Assembly: GCF_000236565.1 (NCBI RefSeq) | Contig: NZ_AHAM01000168.1 | Location: 1 to 63,242 of the forward strand | Source: Mesorhizobium alhagi CCNWXJ12-2 | GTDB lineage: Bacteria; Pseudomonadota; Alphaproteobacteria; Rhizobiales; Rhizobiaceae | Reading direction: 5' to 3' | Length of the DNA stretch: 63,242 nucleotides | In this document: piece by piece, positions 51,900 to 62,126 of the stretch | How positions within the stretch are numbered: the stretch's first letter is position 1 | Layout of the letters: each line of letters opens with the position of its first letter | Translations under genes and position numbers: made by a program | The notes under the pieces: generated by a model | What the model was told of the DNA's origin: nothing | The model's database searches: none | What the model saw: the letters and a program-made list of their open reading frames with translations, nothing else

Positions 51900-52658
51900 A
51901 TGACCGCAAGTCCGACACGAAAGCCGATCTTCTCCGCCAAGCTCGCGAGCCCGCTGCGGCTGGCGGACGCAGTGTCGGATGCGATCGCGGCCGCGTTGTT
52001 CGACGGCCGGATCGCGCCTGGCGAGGCGCTGCCACCGGAAGGCGAGATCGCAAGGGAGTTTGGCGTCTCGAAACCGATCGCCCGCGAGGCGCTGCGCCAG
52101 CTTACCTCCGCAGGGCTGATCTCCACACAACAGGGCAAGGTCGCACGCGCCAAGGCGCTCAACGGCGAACCGCTCGAGCGCATCTACGGCTATGCGGTGC
52201 GATCGAGCCTGGAGCGGCTGCGCGAAGCCAACGAGATGCGCCGGGTGATCGAAACCGGCATTGCGCGGCTTGCCGCGGAGCGCCGCGACCAGGCCGGGCT
52301 GGACGCGATGAAGCAGGCTCTGGCCGACATGCGCGCCTCGCTTCGCGAACCGTCCGGCTTCACCGAGGCGGACATCCTGTTCCACCTCGGTCTCGCCATG
52401 GCGACAGGCAATTCGATGATCCGCGTCCAGATGGAAGGCTTGCGCTCCGTGCAGCGCGAGGTCTCGGAGCTTTTCTCGCGCCGCGCCAACCGCACCGACG
52501 CGGACTGGAACGCGACGATCGAACGCCATCAGGCGATCTACGAGGCGATCGTGGCAGGCGATGCCGATCTTGCCGAACAGAAGATCAGGGTTCATTTCGA
52601 GGCGGCCGACATCGCCTCGTTCGAAGTCGCCGACAAGCTTGCGGCTGCGAAACGATGA
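51900..52658 (+). CDS. GntR-family regulator (FCD/FadR subgroup)
   Basis: A 252-aa regulator. The winged helix is RLADAVSDAIAAALFDGRIA, PGEALPPEGEIAREFGVSKP and IAREALRQLTSAGLISTQQG. The C-terminal FCD ligand domain has the metal-site residues in ADILFHLGLAMATGN and IERHQAIYEAIVAGD. ATG 51900 is chosen because GAGG precedes it by 6 bp; ATG 51894 is possible. Its stop overlaps the SDR start. It probably represses the divergent sugar locus until a sugar acid binds. Confidence 0.92.
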   Translation: MTASPTRKPIFSAKLASPLRLADAVSDAIAAALFDGRIAPGEALPPEGEIAREFGVSKPIAREALRQLTSAGLISTQQGKVARAKALNGEPLERIYGYAVRSSLERLREANEMRRVIETGIARLAAERRDQAGLDAMKQALADMRASLREPSGFTEADILFHLGLAMATGNSMIRVQMEGLRSVQREVSELFSRRANRTDADWNATIERHQAIYEAIVAGDADLAEQKIRVHFEAADIASFEVADKLAAAKR

Positions 52659-53446
52659 GCGCGGACCGTTTTTCGCTGGAAGGCAAGCGGGCGCTGGTGA
52701 CCGGCGCCAGCTCAGGCATCGGCAGGGCGATCGCGCTTGGCCTGGCAGAGCATGGAGCGGGCATCGTGCTGCACCACTTCGGCGATGCGCAGGGCGCGGC
52801 CAAGGTCGCAGATGAGATCGGTCGAGGCACGCCTGTCGTGGAGGCGGATTTCACCGATACCGCTGCCGTGTCGGTGTTCGCCGATGACGTGCTGGCGAAC
52901 CATGGCCCGATCGACATCCTGATCGCCAATGCCGCCATCGAGCGGCGGATGCCCTGGCAGGAGACGTCGCTGGAACATGTTGCGGCGCATGTCGCGGCGA
53001 ATTTCACTTCATTGCTGATGCTGACGCGCCGGCTCGTGCCGGCCATGGCGGAGCGCGGCTGGGGCAGGGTGGTTGCGACCGGCAGCGTGATGGCCACGCG
53101 CCCGCGCGCGGAAACCGTGGTGTACGCCTCCATCAAGGCGGCGCAACTGGTCGCCATACGCGCCATCGGCCGCGAGGTCGCGGGCCACGGCGTGACCATG
53201 AATGTCGTGTCGCCCGGCGCGATCGAAACCGAAGCGACGGCGCATCGCTACGCCGATGCCGCGTTCCGTTGCGCCGTGATGGCGAAAATTCCGGTGGGGC
53301 GGCAGGGCCGTCCGGACGATCTCGTCGGCGCTTTCGTCTTCCTCTGCAGCGATGCCGCGAGCTACGTCACCGGCGCCGACATTCCGGTCGATGGCGGCTG
53401 GACGATAGGCGATGCGCCCGGCGCGCTGCCCGGAGAGACGGCATGA
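52655..53446 (+). CDS. Short-chain dehydrogenase (probable sugar dehydrogenase)
   Basis: A 263-aa classical SDR: cofactor motif TGASSGIGRAIA, NAA in LIANAAIERR, catalytic Ser in VVATGSVMA and YxxxK as VYASIKAA. The C-terminal GADIPVDGGWTIGDAPG is typical. With lactonase and dehydratase neighbours it should oxidise an imported aldose at C1 to a lactone. Coupled to GntR upstream (ATGA) and to the lactonase downstream (ATGA). Confidence 0.92.
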   Translation: MSADRFSLEGKRALVTGASSGIGRAIALGLAEHGAGIVLHHFGDAQGAAKVADEIGRGTPVVEADFTDTAAVSVFADDVLANHGPIDILIANAAIERRMPWQETSLEHVAAHVAANFTSLLMLTRRLVPAMAERGWGRVVATGSVMATRPRAETVVYASIKAAQLVAIRAIGREVAGHGVTMNVVSPGAIETEATAHRYADAAFRCAVMAKIPVGRQGRPDDLVGAFVFLCSDAASYVTGADIPVDGGWTIGDAPGALPGETA

Positions 53447-54357
53447 CCGGCGTGCCGAAAATCTCCGTTTTCCACGACGGGCGCGACCGGGTCGGCGAGA
53501 GCCCGCTTTGGGATGCCGGCTCGGCTTCGTTGTGGTGGGTCGATATCGAAGGCAAGGCGCTGCGCCGCAAGCATGTGGCGAGCGGACGGCTGGCCAGCTT
53601 CGATCTGGATATCATGCCCGGGGCGCTGGCGCTCGATGAGGATGGCTCGGTCATCGTCGCGGCCGGCGCCGGCTGGTATCGCTTTGATGCCAAGACTGGC
53701 GCGTTGAGCCTGATCGCCGAGGTGACCACGCCGCGTCCAGAAATGCGCATGAACGACGGCGTTGTCGATCCGGCCGGCCGATTCTGGTCCGGCACAATGC
53801 ACATGCCGCCCGAACGCGAGCCGGTGGGGACCCTTTACGCGTTTGACGGCGACAAGGCCGTGGCGACGGTCGAGGGTCTTCGCACGCAAAATGGCTGCGC
53901 GATCTCTCCAGACGGCAAGACGTTCTACCTCGCCGACAGCCACCCCGCGGTCCGTACGATCTGGGCGTTCGATTTCGATGCCAGTACGGGCGTGCTCGCC
54001 AATCGCCGCGTCTTCCACAAACCGTCGCGCGGGCGGCCGGACGGCGCCTGCGTCGACGCCGACGGCTGCTACTGGTTCGCGGCTGTCGAGGGCGGATGCA
54101 TCACTCGGCTCGACTCCGGCGGCAACGAGATCGCGTCGATTGACCTGCCTGTATCGCGCCCGACCAAGCCCGTTTTCGGCGGCGATGATCTCTCGACCAT
54201 CTTCGTCACCTCGATGAGCGCCGGGCTCGATGCCGCCCAGCTTGCACGCGAGCCGCTGGCCGGGTCGGTCCTTGCCGTCGAGGCCGGCGTGCGCGGCTTC
54301 GCCCAGCCGCATTTCAGGAGAACGCCCGCACGGCAAGCCGCCGCCGCGGGTTCGTAA
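53443..54357 (+). CDS. SMP-30/gluconolactonase-family lactonase
   Basis: A 304-aa six-bladed beta-propeller. Metal-binding positions are the Glu in GESPLWD, the Asn in MRMNDGVVDPAGRFWSGTM, the Asn in LRTQNGCAISPDGKTFY and the Asp in GRPDGACVDADGCYW. It should hydrolyse a sugar lactone made by the SDR to the aldonic acid, substrate for the dehydratase. ATG 53443 overlaps the SDR stop. Confidence 0.93.
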   Translation: MTGVPKISVFHDGRDRVGESPLWDAGSASLWWVDIEGKALRRKHVASGRLASFDLDIMPGALALDEDGSVIVAAGAGWYRFDAKTGALSLIAEVTTPRPEMRMNDGVVDPAGRFWSGTMHMPPEREPVGTLYAFDGDKAVATVEGLRTQNGCAISPDGKTFYLADSHPAVRTIWAFDFDASTGVLANRRVFHKPSRGRPDGACVDADGCYWFAAVEGGCITRLDSGGNEIASIDLPVSRPTKPVFGGDDLSTIFVTSMSAGLDAAQLAREPLAGSVLAVEAGVRGFAQPHFRRTPARQAAAAGS

Positions 54358-54388
54358 AAACGGCTATCGAATCCAGGGAGGAGACCAC

Positions 54389-55636
54389 ATGAAAGCCGCA
54401 AGAACATATTTGACAGCATCGGCACTGGCGATCGGCCTGATGTCGACGTCCGCACTGGCGGAGGAGCTTCGCTTCACCGTCTGGTCCGGCAACGAGGCGC
54501 ATCTGAAGATGCTGAACGGCATTGCCGAAAGCTTCAAGGCCACGCACCCGGACGTCACGGTGAAGTTCGAGACCATCCCGGCGGCCGACTACACCCAGAA
54601 GCTCACCTTCCAGATCGCCGGCGGCAATCCGCCGGATCTCGGCTGGATGATGGAAGACGCGGCGCCGACCTTTGAGAAAGCCGGCGTCCTGATGGACATC
54701 GGGCCGTCGGTGAAAGCCGCCGAAGGCTACGATTTCGGCGACCTTTCGCAGGCCGCGATGGGCCTGTGGCAGGATGGCGAAAAGGTGTACGGCATTCCGT
54801 TCTCCACCTCGCCCTTCATGATCTACTACAACAAGGCGATGTTCGACGAAGCCGGTCTCGACGACCCGCTGGCGCTCGCCGCCAAGGGCGAGTGGAACAT
54901 GGACAAGTTCCAGGAAGTCGCCAATAAGCTCACCGAAGCCAATCCGGGCAAATGGGGCTTCGAGTTCAAGGATGGCGAGGGTTACGCCTCGCGTGTCATG
55001 CACGCGCTGATGCCGCCGATCCGCGCCTATGGCGGCGATGCCTGGGCAAATGGAGAATGCGGTTTCGACAAGCCGGAAGCCGTTGCCGCGGTGACGCAAC
55101 TGCACGACATGGTGTTCAAGGACAAGTCGATCGTGCCGCCGGGAGAGCAGGGCGACTACTTCTCCGGCAACTCGGCGATGACGATCAACCAGATTTCGCG
55201 CGCGTCGAAAATGCCCGAAGCCGGCTTCGAATGGGGCATCGCTCCGCTGCCGGCCGGCCCGGGCGGTGAATCTCCCGTGATCGGCCAGGCCGCGATCGTC
55301 GTCTTCGACCAGGGCAAGCAGAAGGATCTCGCCGCCGAGTTCGTCGCGCACATGACGAACAAGGAGAACGTCGCCACAATGGCGCAGTTCTTCCCGCCGG
55401 CGCGCAAGAGCGTTCTCGAAAGCGATGCCTTCATCAACAGCAACAAGCTGATCCCGGCCGACCAGATGAAGAACCTTGGCGCCGCGATCGCGGCCGGCAA
55501 GGTGCTGCCGAGCCACGAGAAGAGCCCGCAAATCCTCGCCGCGATGGCGCCGCGCATCGATGGGCTGTGGAAGGCCGACGCAAATGTCGAGGAGTCGCTG
55601 AAGGCCGTCTGCGCGGCGATTCAGCCTCTGCTGTAG
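54389..55636 (+). CDS. Sugar ABC transporter substrate-binding protein (family 1)
   Basis: A 415-aa periplasmic protein with signal peptide MKAARTYLTASALAIGLM, cleaved near ALA-EE. The fold is extracellular family 1: SFKATHPDVTVKFETIP, QIAGGNPPDLGWM, YGIPFSTSPFMIYYNKAMFD. A strong GGGAGGAG site precedes the ATG. Delivers a mono- or oligosaccharide to the permeases downstream. Confidence 0.95.
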   Translation: MKAARTYLTASALAIGLMSTSALAEELRFTVWSGNEAHLKMLNGIAESFKATHPDVTVKFETIPAADYTQKLTFQIAGGNPPDLGWMMEDAAPTFEKAGVLMDIGPSVKAAEGYDFGDLSQAAMGLWQDGEKVYGIPFSTSPFMIYYNKAMFDEAGLDDPLALAAKGEWNMDKFQEVANKLTEANPGKWGFEFKDGEGYASRVMHALMPPIRAYGGDAWANGECGFDKPEAVAAVTQLHDMVFKDKSIVPPGEQGDYFSGNSAMTINQISRASKMPEAGFEWGIAPLPAGPGGESPVIGQAAIVVFDQGKQKDLAAEFVAHMTNKENVATMAQFFPPARKSVLESDAFINSNKLIPADQMKNLGAAIAAGKVLPSHEKSPQILAAMAPRIDGLWKADANVEESLKAVCAAIQPLL

Positions 55637-55646
55637 CGACTGGCCG

Positions 55647-56576
55647 ATGACCGAGACCGCTCTCCAGCAAACCACGGCGCGCCCCAAGGACGCGCCGTGG
55701 CTTTCCTTGAAATACAGGGAGATGCTGGAGGCCTGGCTGTTCATCAGCCCGACGCTGATCGGCTTTCTGATCTTCTTCCTCGGGCCGCTGGTCGCCGTCG
55801 TCTACTATTCGATGACCGAGTGGAACCTGCTGACCCAGCAGGCTACATTCGTTGGCCTCGACAATTTTCACGACGCGTTGTTCGTCAATCCGGATTTCTG
55901 GCACGTCGTGCGCAATTCGGTGATCTTCGCGCTCGGCCTGGTGCCGCTGAACATGGCGCTGGCGCTTACGCTGGCGCTCGCGCTGTCGCGGCCGTTCTTC
56001 GGCGTCGTGTTCTTCCGGACCGTCTTTTTCGCCCCGGTGATCACCTCGGCGATCGCCTGGGCGATCGTCTGGAAGTTCCTGCTGCAGGGCGAAGCGGGCG
56101 CGGTGAACCAGATGCTCGCCTGGATCGGCATCGACGGTCCGAACTGGCTGCGGGAGCCCAACTGGGCGATGGCGGCCGTCATCGTCACCCGCGTCATCAA
56201 GATGGTCGGCCTGAACATGATCCTCTACATCGCCGCGCTGCAGGCAATCCCGCGCGACTATGAGGAAGCAGCGCGCCTCGAAGGCGCTTCACGCTGGCAG
56301 ATCTTCCGCATGATCATCTGGCCGCTGCTGGCGCCGACCACGCTCGTCATCATGGTCATCACAACGATCGGCTCGTTCAAGGTGTTCGACCACATCTATC
56401 AGATGACCGGCGGCGGGCCGGAAAACGGCACGCTGGTGCTCGCCTATTACATCTACCAGCAGGGCTTTGAATTCTTCGACGTCGGCTATGCGTCGGCGCT
56501 GGCGATGATCATGTTCATCATCGTCATGGTGCTGACTGTGGTGCAGGTCACGGTGCGGCGAAGGGGAATGCAATGA
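55647..56576 (+). CDS. Sugar ABC transporter permease (MalF/UgpA type)
   Basis: A 309-aa six-helix permease with the EAA loop AIPRDYEEAARLEGASRWQI that docks to the ATPase. The N-terminus LKYREMLEAWLFISPTLIGF is typical of this subgroup. It begins 10 bp after the binding protein gene and overlaps the next permease by ATGA. Confidence 0.94.
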   Translation: MTETALQQTTARPKDAPWLSLKYREMLEAWLFISPTLIGFLIFFLGPLVAVVYYSMTEWNLLTQQATFVGLDNFHDALFVNPDFWHVVRNSVIFALGLVPLNMALALTLALALSRPFFGVVFFRTVFFAPVITSAIAWAIVWKFLLQGEAGAVNQMLAWIGIDGPNWLREPNWAMAAVIVTRVIKMVGLNMILYIAALQAIPRDYEEAARLEGASRWQIFRMIIWPLLAPTTLVIMVITTIGSFKVFDHIYQMTGGGPENGTLVLAYYIYQQGFEFFDVGYASALAMIMFIIVMVLTVVQVTVRRRGMQ

Positions 56577-57415
56577 CCCAGCGCCAGATCCGGATCATCT
56601 ACCGCACCTGCTGGACGTTGGCGCTGCTCATCGTCGCGATCCCGTTCGTTTTTCCCTTCCTGTGGATGGTGTCGGCCGGCTTCAAGAGCGTCACGGAGAT
56701 CTTCGGCGCGCCGAGCCTCATTCCCCGCGTCTGGCGGTTCCAGAACTTCGTCGAGGTTTTCACCTATCAGCCATTCGCGCGACAATATTTCAACTCGATC
56801 TACATCGCCCTTGCGGTCACGGCGGCTACGCTCGTCATTTCGTCGCTGGCCGGCTATGCGCTGGCGCGCATGCGCTTCGCCGGCGCCGGTTTGCTGATGC
56901 TGTTCCTCGTTTCGGCGCTGATGGTGCCGGAGGAAGTGACCATCATCCCGAACTTTTTCCTCATCAAGTGGATGGGATTGATGGACACGCATTGGCCGCT
57001 GATCCTGTTGCCCACATTCGGCCCGCACGGCGTGATGGCGACGTTCCTCATGCGCCAATATTTCCTGGCGTTGCCGAAGGAACTGGAAGAGGCAGGCAGG
57101 ATGGACGGCCTGTCGCGGCTCGGCATCTGGTGGCGCATTGCGCTGCCCATGTCGCGCCCGGCGCTCGCCGCCGTCGCGATCATCACCTTTCTGTTCTCGT
57201 GGAACCTCTTCCTTGAGCCGCTTATCTTCCTGAGTTCGCTCGAAATGTTCACGCTGCCGCTGGCGCTTTCGAATTTCACGGACACTTACGGCCTGCCGCT
57301 CTGGAACCTGCAACTCGCCGCGACCACCCTGGCGGTGGTTCCGATCCTGATCGTCTACCTGATCGCGCAGCGCCAGATCATCGAAAGCTTCGCGCTGTCG
57401 GGCGTCAAAGGTTAA
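56573..57415 (+). CDS. Sugar ABC transporter permease (MalG/UgpE type)
   Basis: A 280-aa six-helix permease. The first helix [20 protein letters not shown] and GFKSVTEIF are typical of CUT1 second permeases, and the EAA loop is [19 protein letters not shown]. Overlaps the first permease by ATGA; the ATPase follows after 17 bp. Confidence 0.94.
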   Translation: MTQRQIRIIYRTCWTLALLIVAIPFVFPFLWMVSAGFKSVTEIFGAPSLIPRVWRFQNFVEVFTYQPFARQYFNSIYIALAVTAATLVISSLAGYALARMRFAGAGLLMLFLVSALMVPEEVTIIPNFFLIKWMGLMDTHWPLILLPTFGPHGVMATFLMRQYFLALPKELEEAGRMDGLSRLGIWWRIALPMSRPALAAVAIITFLFSWNLFLEPLIFLSSLEMFTLPLALSNFTDTYGLPLWNLQLAATTLAVVPILIVYLIAQRQIIESFALSGVKG

Positions 57416-57432
57416 AGAAGAAGGAAGTCTCA

Positions 57433-58473
<1,041 letters not shown>

Positions 58474-58588
58474 CGGAGCAGCTACTGACTTTGCTCACGC
58501 TCAAAAACCTGCGGGTTGCTGCTCGTGAACGGACATCATTGATCCTCAGCGGTCGTTTTTCGCCATGCTCTCAGTCGTCGCCAGTGGA

Positions 58589-58607
58589 AAGTTACCCCAG
58601 GTAACTT
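58589..58607. promoter_or_regulatory. Perfect palindrome upstream of the ABC exporter
   Basis: AAGTTACC-CCA-GGTAACTT, 8-bp arms with a 3-bp centre. It lies 122 bp before the ABC exporter ATG inside a 256-bp gap with no gene. Symmetry suggests an operator for a TetR- or MarR-like repressor; no such intact regulator is adjacent. Confidence 0.45.
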
Positions 58608-58729
58608 GCGCATCAATCGGGCGGATCTGCGCCAAGACTGCGATTGTCAACAAGTCTCGAGTTTTCCCGCCGAGCCCAATCCGTGTTTAAGTACCGACGA
58701 TTCCTGTCTCCTTTGCCTGTTTGCATGTT

Positions 58730-60589
58730 ATGTCGCTTTCAAATTTCATTTACCGCCCCTTCGAGACGCTCATCCGTCCGCTGGACATTCCTCCCACGCC
58801 GCTGCCGGCGAGCGGGCCGTTCGCGCTTCTCCTGCATTTCGCCCGGATGTTCCGCGGCGTCCTCGTGGCCGTTGCCCTCCTCATGGTGGCGATCGAGGGG
58901 ATCAACCTGGCGACGATCTGGGGCATTTCGTTCATCGTGGACGGGGTGAGCACGAAGGGTGCAGTCGCTTTCCTTCAGCAGGACTGGCCGACATTGGCCG
59001 TCCTTGGCGTACTGATATTCCCCGTGCTGCCGCTGCTCATCTTCCTCGGCAATACGTTGAACTCGCAGGCAGTGGCCGTGTGCATGCCGGCGGCGATGCA
59101 ATGGCAGGGCCACAAGGCGGTGGAACGCCAGGACCTTGCTTTCTTCCAGGATCTCTTCGCTGGTCAGGTCGCCTCGCGCATTTCGCAAGTGGCGTCCGCC
59201 GTGCAGCAGCAGATCGTCGTATCCTTTTACAGGATACCGCTTTTCCTCGTTCAGTTCGTCGGCTCGCTTGTCCTGCTTGCCGCGCTCTCCTGGCCGCTGG
59301 CGCTTCCGGTCTTCGTCTGGATCGCGGCCAACATCACCCTCGCAGTGGCGGCGGTGCCGCATTTTTCCGAACGGTCGCGCAAGACAGCCCGCGCACGCAG
59401 CCTGATCGTCGGCGCGATGACCGACCTCTACAGCAACATCCAGATGGTCAAGCTGTTTGCGGCGGAAGACAGCGAGGCAGGTGCGATGCGGACATTCATG
59501 GAGAATGCGGTCGAGACCCAGCAGCGGGAACGGCGCATCCACCTGACCACCGACACGGGCGTCGTCCTGCTCAACGTTCTCCTCTCGCTCAGCAACTTCG
59601 CCATAGGGTTCTGGGGACTTGTCGCCGGCTTCGTCACTCTTGGCCAATTCGTCGCCTCGATCGCCATCGTCCAGCGGCTCGCCGCCAACTCCCGAACCTT
59701 TCTGCAGATGGGCCAGCAGATCTTCCAGGCGGTGGGCACGATCCGCGACGCAATGCCGGTCGTGACCACGCCGCCGACGATCACCGATGCGCCCGACGCC
59801 AGGCCGCTTGCCGTCACGGGCGGCGAAGTCGAGTTCGAAAACATCCGCTTCAAATATCGGCAAGGGCAAGAGGTGATCGAAGACTTGTCGCTCACGGTGC
59901 GGGCCGGCGAGAAGGTCGGGCTCGTCGGCCTGTCCGGCGCCGGCAAGTCGACCCTTGTCAGCCTGCTCCTGCGCTTCTTCGACCTGAAGGAGGGCGCGAT
60001 CCGAATCGACAGCCAGGATATCCGGTACGTTACGCAGGCGAGTCTCAGGGAAAACATCGGCGTTGTGACGCAGGATGTTTCGCTGCTGCATCGCTCCGTC
60101 GGCGACAATATTCGCTACGGCCGGCCTGATGCCTCGCAGGCGGAGGTGGAACGCGCCGCGATGCTGGCCGAGGCCAGCGACTTCATCGCCGATCTCAAGG
60201 ATAGCGAAGGCCGCACCGGCTACGACGCTTTCGTCGGCGACCGCGGGGTGAAGCTTTCCGGCGGTCAGCGCCAGCGCGTTGCAATCGCCCGGGTGTTGCT
60301 CAAGGACGCGCCGATCCTCGTTCTCGATGAGGCAACATCAGCACTGGACAGCGAAGCCGAGGCGGCGGTCCAGGACAAGCTCGCGCTCCTGATGGAAGGC
60401 AAGACGGTGATCGCGATCGCCCACCGTCTGTCGACGATTGCCAGGATGGACCGGATCGTCGTGCTCGACAAAGGCCGCATCGTCGAGGAGGGAACGCCAT
60501 CGGCGCTGCTGGAGCGCGACGGTCTTTACGCCCGACTGTGGCAGCGGCAGACCGGCGGTTACATTGCCGAGGCCATCGAGGAGACGTAA
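58730..60589 (+). CDS. ABC exporter half-transporter (membrane-ATPase fusion)
   Basis: A 619-aa type IV ABC exporter: six membrane helices over residues 35-330, then a nucleotide-binding domain with Walker A GLSGAGKST, Q-loop VVTQDVSLLHRS, signature LSGGQRQR, Walker B ILVLDEATSALD and IAHRLSTIARM. It works as a homodimer or with a partner half. The substrate is unknown (lipid, peptide or drug). ATG 58730 is preferred to TTG 58721, but neither has a clear ribosome site. Confidence 0.92.
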   Translation: MSLSNFIYRPFETLIRPLDIPPTPLPASGPFALLLHFARMFRGVLVAVALLMVAIEGINLATIWGISFIVDGVSTKGAVAFLQQDWPTLAVLGVLIFPVLPLLIFLGNTLNSQAVAVCMPAAMQWQGHKAVERQDLAFFQDLFAGQVASRISQVASAVQQQIVVSFYRIPLFLVQFVGSLVLLAALSWPLALPVFVWIAANITLAVAAVPHFSERSRKTARARSLIVGAMTDLYSNIQMVKLFAAEDSEAGAMRTFMENAVETQQRERRIHLTTDTGVVLLNVLLSLSNFAIGFWGLVAGFVTLGQFVASIAIVQRLAANSRTFLQMGQQIFQAVGTIRDAMPVVTTPPTITDAPDARPLAVTGGEVEFENIRFKYRQGQEVIEDLSLTVRAGEKVGLVGLSGAGKSTLVSLLLRFFDLKEGAIRIDSQDIRYVTQASLRENIGVVTQDVSLLHRSVGDNIRYGRPDASQAEVERAAMLAEASDFIADLKDSEGRTGYDAFVGDRGVKLSGGQRQRVAIARVLLKDAPILVLDEATSALDSEAEAAVQDKLALLMEGKTVIAIAHRLSTIARMDRIVVLDKGRIVEEGTPSALLERDGLYARLWQRQTGGYIAEAIEET

Positions 60590-60597
60590 GCCGATTG

Positions 60598-60769
60598 TCA
60601 GGCTTCAATGGCGCGAATGAACGCCTCCAGCCCCTCCAGCAAGAAAGCGTCGGTCGCCTCGTCGATCAGGCCGGGGCCGCAAATCGTCTGGAAACTGCCA
60701 CGTCCACGCCGCATCCGAGATGATTTCGGGGATGCTGCTCGGCGGCAGGGATTTGGCCGGCTGCGCCAT
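60598..60769 (-). pseudogene. Possible gene remnant after the ABC exporter
   Basis: On the minus strand one frame starts MAQPAKSLPPSSIPEI, while another ends LIDEATDAFLLEGLEAFIRA at a stop at 60598. The two could be joined by a frameshift near 60690. The helical acidic ending looks protein-like, but no family is recognised. The rest of the 304-bp gap (60590-60893) shows nothing else. Confidence 0.25.
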
Positions 60770-60893
60770 CGATGCTGAATTCCATCTTGCTCAAGGCCTT
60801 GCGCCCGGTGACGTGCGGCATACCTATATGGGATGGCATGCGGCCCTGCTTTCCCTCACGACGCTAAGGGCCGCGACTTTGCTAGGATGAGGC

Positions 60894-61799
60894 ATGAATA
60901 TCAATTCGATCCTGCGGTCGATCGTGACCGTGCGCTCCTCCATTCCGGAAGACGCCTTCACCGCTGCAACGCTGGGCACCCAAAGGGAGGGCAGCGGCGT
61001 GGTCATCCGGGAAGACGGGTTGGTGCTCACGATCGGATATCTGATCACCGAGGCCGAGGATGTCTGGGTGACAAGTGATGACGGGCTCCTGGTTCCGGCT
61101 CATGCGCTTGCCTACGATCAGGAAACCGGATTTGGCCTGGTGCAGGCGCTGGGACAGCTTGACCTTCCCGCACTGAATTTCGGCGACGCGGCCGAAGCCA
61201 GGTTGGGCGATCCTGTCATGCTTGCCGACGGGATCGGTCGAGCGATAGAGGCCAACATCGTGGCCAAGCAGGAATTCGCCGGCTATTGGGAGTATTTGCT
61301 GGACGAGGCGATTTTCATCGCGCCTGCCCATCCTTCGTGGGGAGGCGCCGCACTTATCGGGCCCGACGGCAAACTTCTGGGCATTGGTTCGCTGCGGCTG
61401 CAAATGAGCTGGGACGGCGAGGATGCGGATATCAATATGGTGGTGCCGATCAACCTGCTGCCTCCAATTCTGGACGATCTGCTCACTCGTGGGCAAGTCA
61501 GCAAGCCGCCTCGGCCCTGGCTGGGCGTTTTTTCCGCCGAGAGCAACGGCGACGTCGTGGTCATGAGCGTGGCAGAAGGAGGTCCGGCCGCCGAAGCGGG
61601 CTTGCGCCAGGGCGACGTCATCTCGGATATCCGGGACGAGGAAGTCGACGGTCTGGCCGATTTTTACCGCAAGCTGTGGACGAGCGGCCCTGCGGGAGTA
61701 GAGATCCCAATGAGAGTGGTGCGCGCAGGCCGCGAAACATGGCTGCGGGTCAAGTCGGCCGACCGCCGCAGCTTTCTCAAAAAACCGCAGTTGCAATGA
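60894..61799 (+). CDS. HtrA-like pseudoprotease with PDZ domain
   Basis: A 301-aa protein with the trypsin-like fold of DegP/HtrA (REGSGVVIREDGLVLTIGYL; GPDGKLLGIGSL; VVPINLLPPIL) and a PDZ domain from about residue 205 (RPWLGVFSAE; EGGPAAEAGLRQGDVISDI). All three catalytic positions are changed: Tyr49 for His (LTIGYL), Gly79 for Asp (ETGFGLV) and Trp149 for Ser (PSWGGAAL). There is no signal peptide. It is probably a binding or chaperone protein rather than a protease. ATG 60894 has AGGATGAGG upstream. No operon partner. Confidence 0.85.
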   Translation: MNINSILRSIVTVRSSIPEDAFTAATLGTQREGSGVVIREDGLVLTIGYLITEAEDVWVTSDDGLLVPAHALAYDQETGFGLVQALGQLDLPALNFGDAAEARLGDPVMLADGIGRAIEANIVAKQEFAGYWEYLLDEAIFIAPAHPSWGGAALIGPDGKLLGIGSLRLQMSWDGEDADINMVVPINLLPPILDDLLTRGQVSKPPRPWLGVFSAESNGDVVVMSVAEGGPAAEAGLRQGDVISDIRDEEVDGLADFYRKLWTSGPAGVEIPMRVVRAGRETWLRVKSADRRSFLKKPQLQ

Positions 61800-62126
61800 G
61801 CCATCGGCAGAAACTGCCGGAACCTCCGCACGCGAGAACAGGGCGCTGACTTCGGCTTCAAAATGTCGAAGTTAGTGCGGGGTGAATCCAGTGGGTGGAA
61901 TCTTGCCGTCTGAGCCGACTAACAGAATGCGCACGTAGCGCCATAGCCCGATTTCCGTGTCTTCTCGAATGCTGACCGTCACAATCGGCGCTCACGGCCA
62001 GAAAAGAATAGGACTCCCCCTCCGCGCAATTCGGTATAAAGTTCAGGCCATCACTGGCAGCAGCCTTCCGTCAGGCATCGGTGACCGAGAGACCCGTCGC
62101 GCTCTCGCCTGAGTCGGGGGCCGGCC
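61800..62126. other. 327-bp intergenic stretch, no gene recognised
   Basis: Between the HtrA-like gene and the sensor kinase. I find no frame with family features, no strong hairpin with a T-run, and no clear promoter; TATAAAG near 62034 could be a -10 element. A GGGGG run at 62116-62120 serves as ribosome site for the kinase. Confidence 0.4.
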
